Shown piece by piece: positions 5,268 through 6,071 of a DNA stretch of 6,071 nucleotides (its first letter is position 1; every line of letters starts with the position of its first letter). This DNA comes from RXIX01 sp003989075. GTDB taxonomy: Bacteria > Pseudomonadota > Gammaproteobacteria > Competibacterales > Competibacteraceae. Location of the stretch: positions 1 to 6,071 of the forward strand of contig JAKOYN010000113.1 of NCBI GenBank assembly GCA_029780415.1, given 5' to 3'. The notes beneath the pieces are model-generated. The model saw only the letters and a list, made by a program, of their open reading frames with translations, made no database searches and had not been told where the DNA came from. Made by a program: the position numbers and the translations under genes.

Positions 5268-6071
5268 TTAGCGCTCGGCAACCGCACCACTGCCTTCCTT
5301 GAGGATCTGTGGCGTGACGAAGATCAGCAGCTCGCGCTTGATGGTATTGGTGCTGTTGCGCTGGAACAGGTAGCCGAGCAGCGGAATATCACCCAGCAGC
5401 GGCACCTTGTCGTTGCCCTTGTTCTTGTTCTGCTCGAACACGCCACCCAGCACCACGGTCTCGCCATTGTTGACCAGTACCTGGGTCTGCACTTCGCGCT
5501 TGTCGATCGAGGGCACGAAGCCACCGGTGGCCTGTGGCACGTTGACGCCCACATCATCCTTGGAGATCACCAGATCCATGCGCACCCGATCATCCGGGGT
5601 GATCTGCGGCGTCACTTCCAGCTTCAGCAGCGCGTCCTTGAACTGAGTGGTGACCTGGCCCTGATCGTCCACTTCCGAGTAGGGGATCTGCCGGCCCTGC
5701 ACGATGGTCGCTTTCTTCAGATCGGTGGTGACTACGCGCGGGTTGGACAGAATCTCACCCTTGCCTTCGGTCTGCAGGGCGCTGAGTTCCAGGTCCACCA
5801 GATAATCGGCGCCCAGAATCGCCATCGCCAGCTTGGCCGGAGCACCGCCGCCGGACGGCGCCGCTGGCAGCGGCACGCCAATGCGCTCAGCCAGCGGCGG
5901 CACCGCAACCGGGAACGGCTGGCCGGTGGTGGTCAGGTTGTTCACCGCGCTGTTGACGATGGTGCTGGTGCCCGCCAGGCTGCCACTGAGCGCATTGATG
6001 CCGTTGCTGGTCTGGTTGACTCCGGTGACGCCAAAGCGCACGCCGATATCACGCGCATAATCATCGCTGGC
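5268..6071 (-). CDS. pilQ: PilQ, type IV pilus outer-membrane secretin (3' part; 5' end beyond the window)
   Basis: PilQ forms the multimeric outer-membrane pore through which type IV pili extend and retract. The visible 267 residues are its C-terminal part; the frame is open to the window edge (first codon 6071-6069, reading ASDDYARDIGVRFGVTG), so no start is present. What I see: an LAERIGV segment, then AILGADYLVDLELSALQ and ILSNPRVVT, which are typical of PilQ just before and at the start of the secretin domain. QIPYSEV and LEVTPQITPD follow, then TQVLVNNGETVVLGG, the secretin signature VPLLGDIPLLGYLFQ (visible residues 223-237, at 5405-5361) and the final strand LLIFVTPQIL (248-257). These belong to the secretin family (Pfam PF00263), and the inner segment matches PilQ rather than type II secretion GspD in my recollection. 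The stretch between VTG and LAERIGV is rich in N, T, S and G and looks like a variable loop. The protein stops ten residues after the last strand, with no S-domain extension. The next gene starts 61 nt downstream on the same strand. Confidence 0.95.
   Translation of the reverse strand, partial: ASDDYARDIGVRFGVTGVNQTSNGINALSGSLAGTSTIVNSAVNNLTTTGQPFPVAVPPLAERIGVPLPAAPSGGGAPAKLAMAILGADYLVDLELSALQTEGKGEILSNPRVVTTDLKKATIVQGRQIPYSEVDDQGQVTTQFKDALLKLEVTPQITPDDRVRMDLVISKDDVGVNVPQATGGFVPSIDKREVQTQVLVNNGETVVLGGVFEQNKNKGNDKVPLLGDIPLLGYLFQRNSTNTIKRELLIFVTPQILKEGSGAVAER

Noticed and set aside
1..6071. CRISPR array, insertion sequence or attachment site
   Set aside because: No regularly spaced identical repeats, transposase motifs, terminal inverted repeats or tRNA ends were found.

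Overview
The window is GC-rich. All three genes I can support lie on the minus strand, so transcription runs from high to low coordinates. The 3' part of a type IV pilus secretin gene (pilQ) with typical proteobacterial motifs points to a Gram-negative bacterium, most likely a gammaproteobacterium. The lineage is inferred from motifs only; there is no rRNA or other phylogenetic marker here.

Layout in transcription order: (1) 6071-5268, the C-terminal 267 residues of PilQ, cut by the window edge. (2) A 61-nt gap (5267-5207) with an AT-rich inverted repeat and a hairpin that overlaps the Shine-Dalgarno sequence of the next gene. (3) 5206-899, a secreted 1435-residue protein made almost entirely of bacterial Ig-like domains. 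It has one He_PIG-type domain in the middle, a four-cysteine segment, and two back-to-back EF-hand-type calcium loops near the C-terminus. (4) A 354-nt gene-free stretch (898-545) with several strong inverted repeats, a perfect TATAAT box and a possible operator palindrome. (5) 544-1, the N-terminal 181 residues of a second secreted protein with the opening motif of SBBP (beta-propeller repeat) proteins; it runs off the left edge.

The short gap and shared strand suggest that pilQ and the Ig-like gene are co-transcribed. This makes the Ig-like protein a candidate partner of the type IV pilus or its outer-membrane pore, for example an adhesin, a periplasmic or surface stalk, or an exported cargo. 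In many gammaproteobacteria pilQ is followed by aroK, so its replacement here by a giant Ig-like protein is the most notable feature of the window. The SBBP-type gene probably has its own promoter but adds to a cluster of cell-envelope or extracellular proteins. No mobile elements, CRISPR arrays, tRNA or rRNA genes were found. Nothing in the window proves a new system; the best candidates are the pilQ-linked calcium-loop Ig protein and the structured intergenic region.
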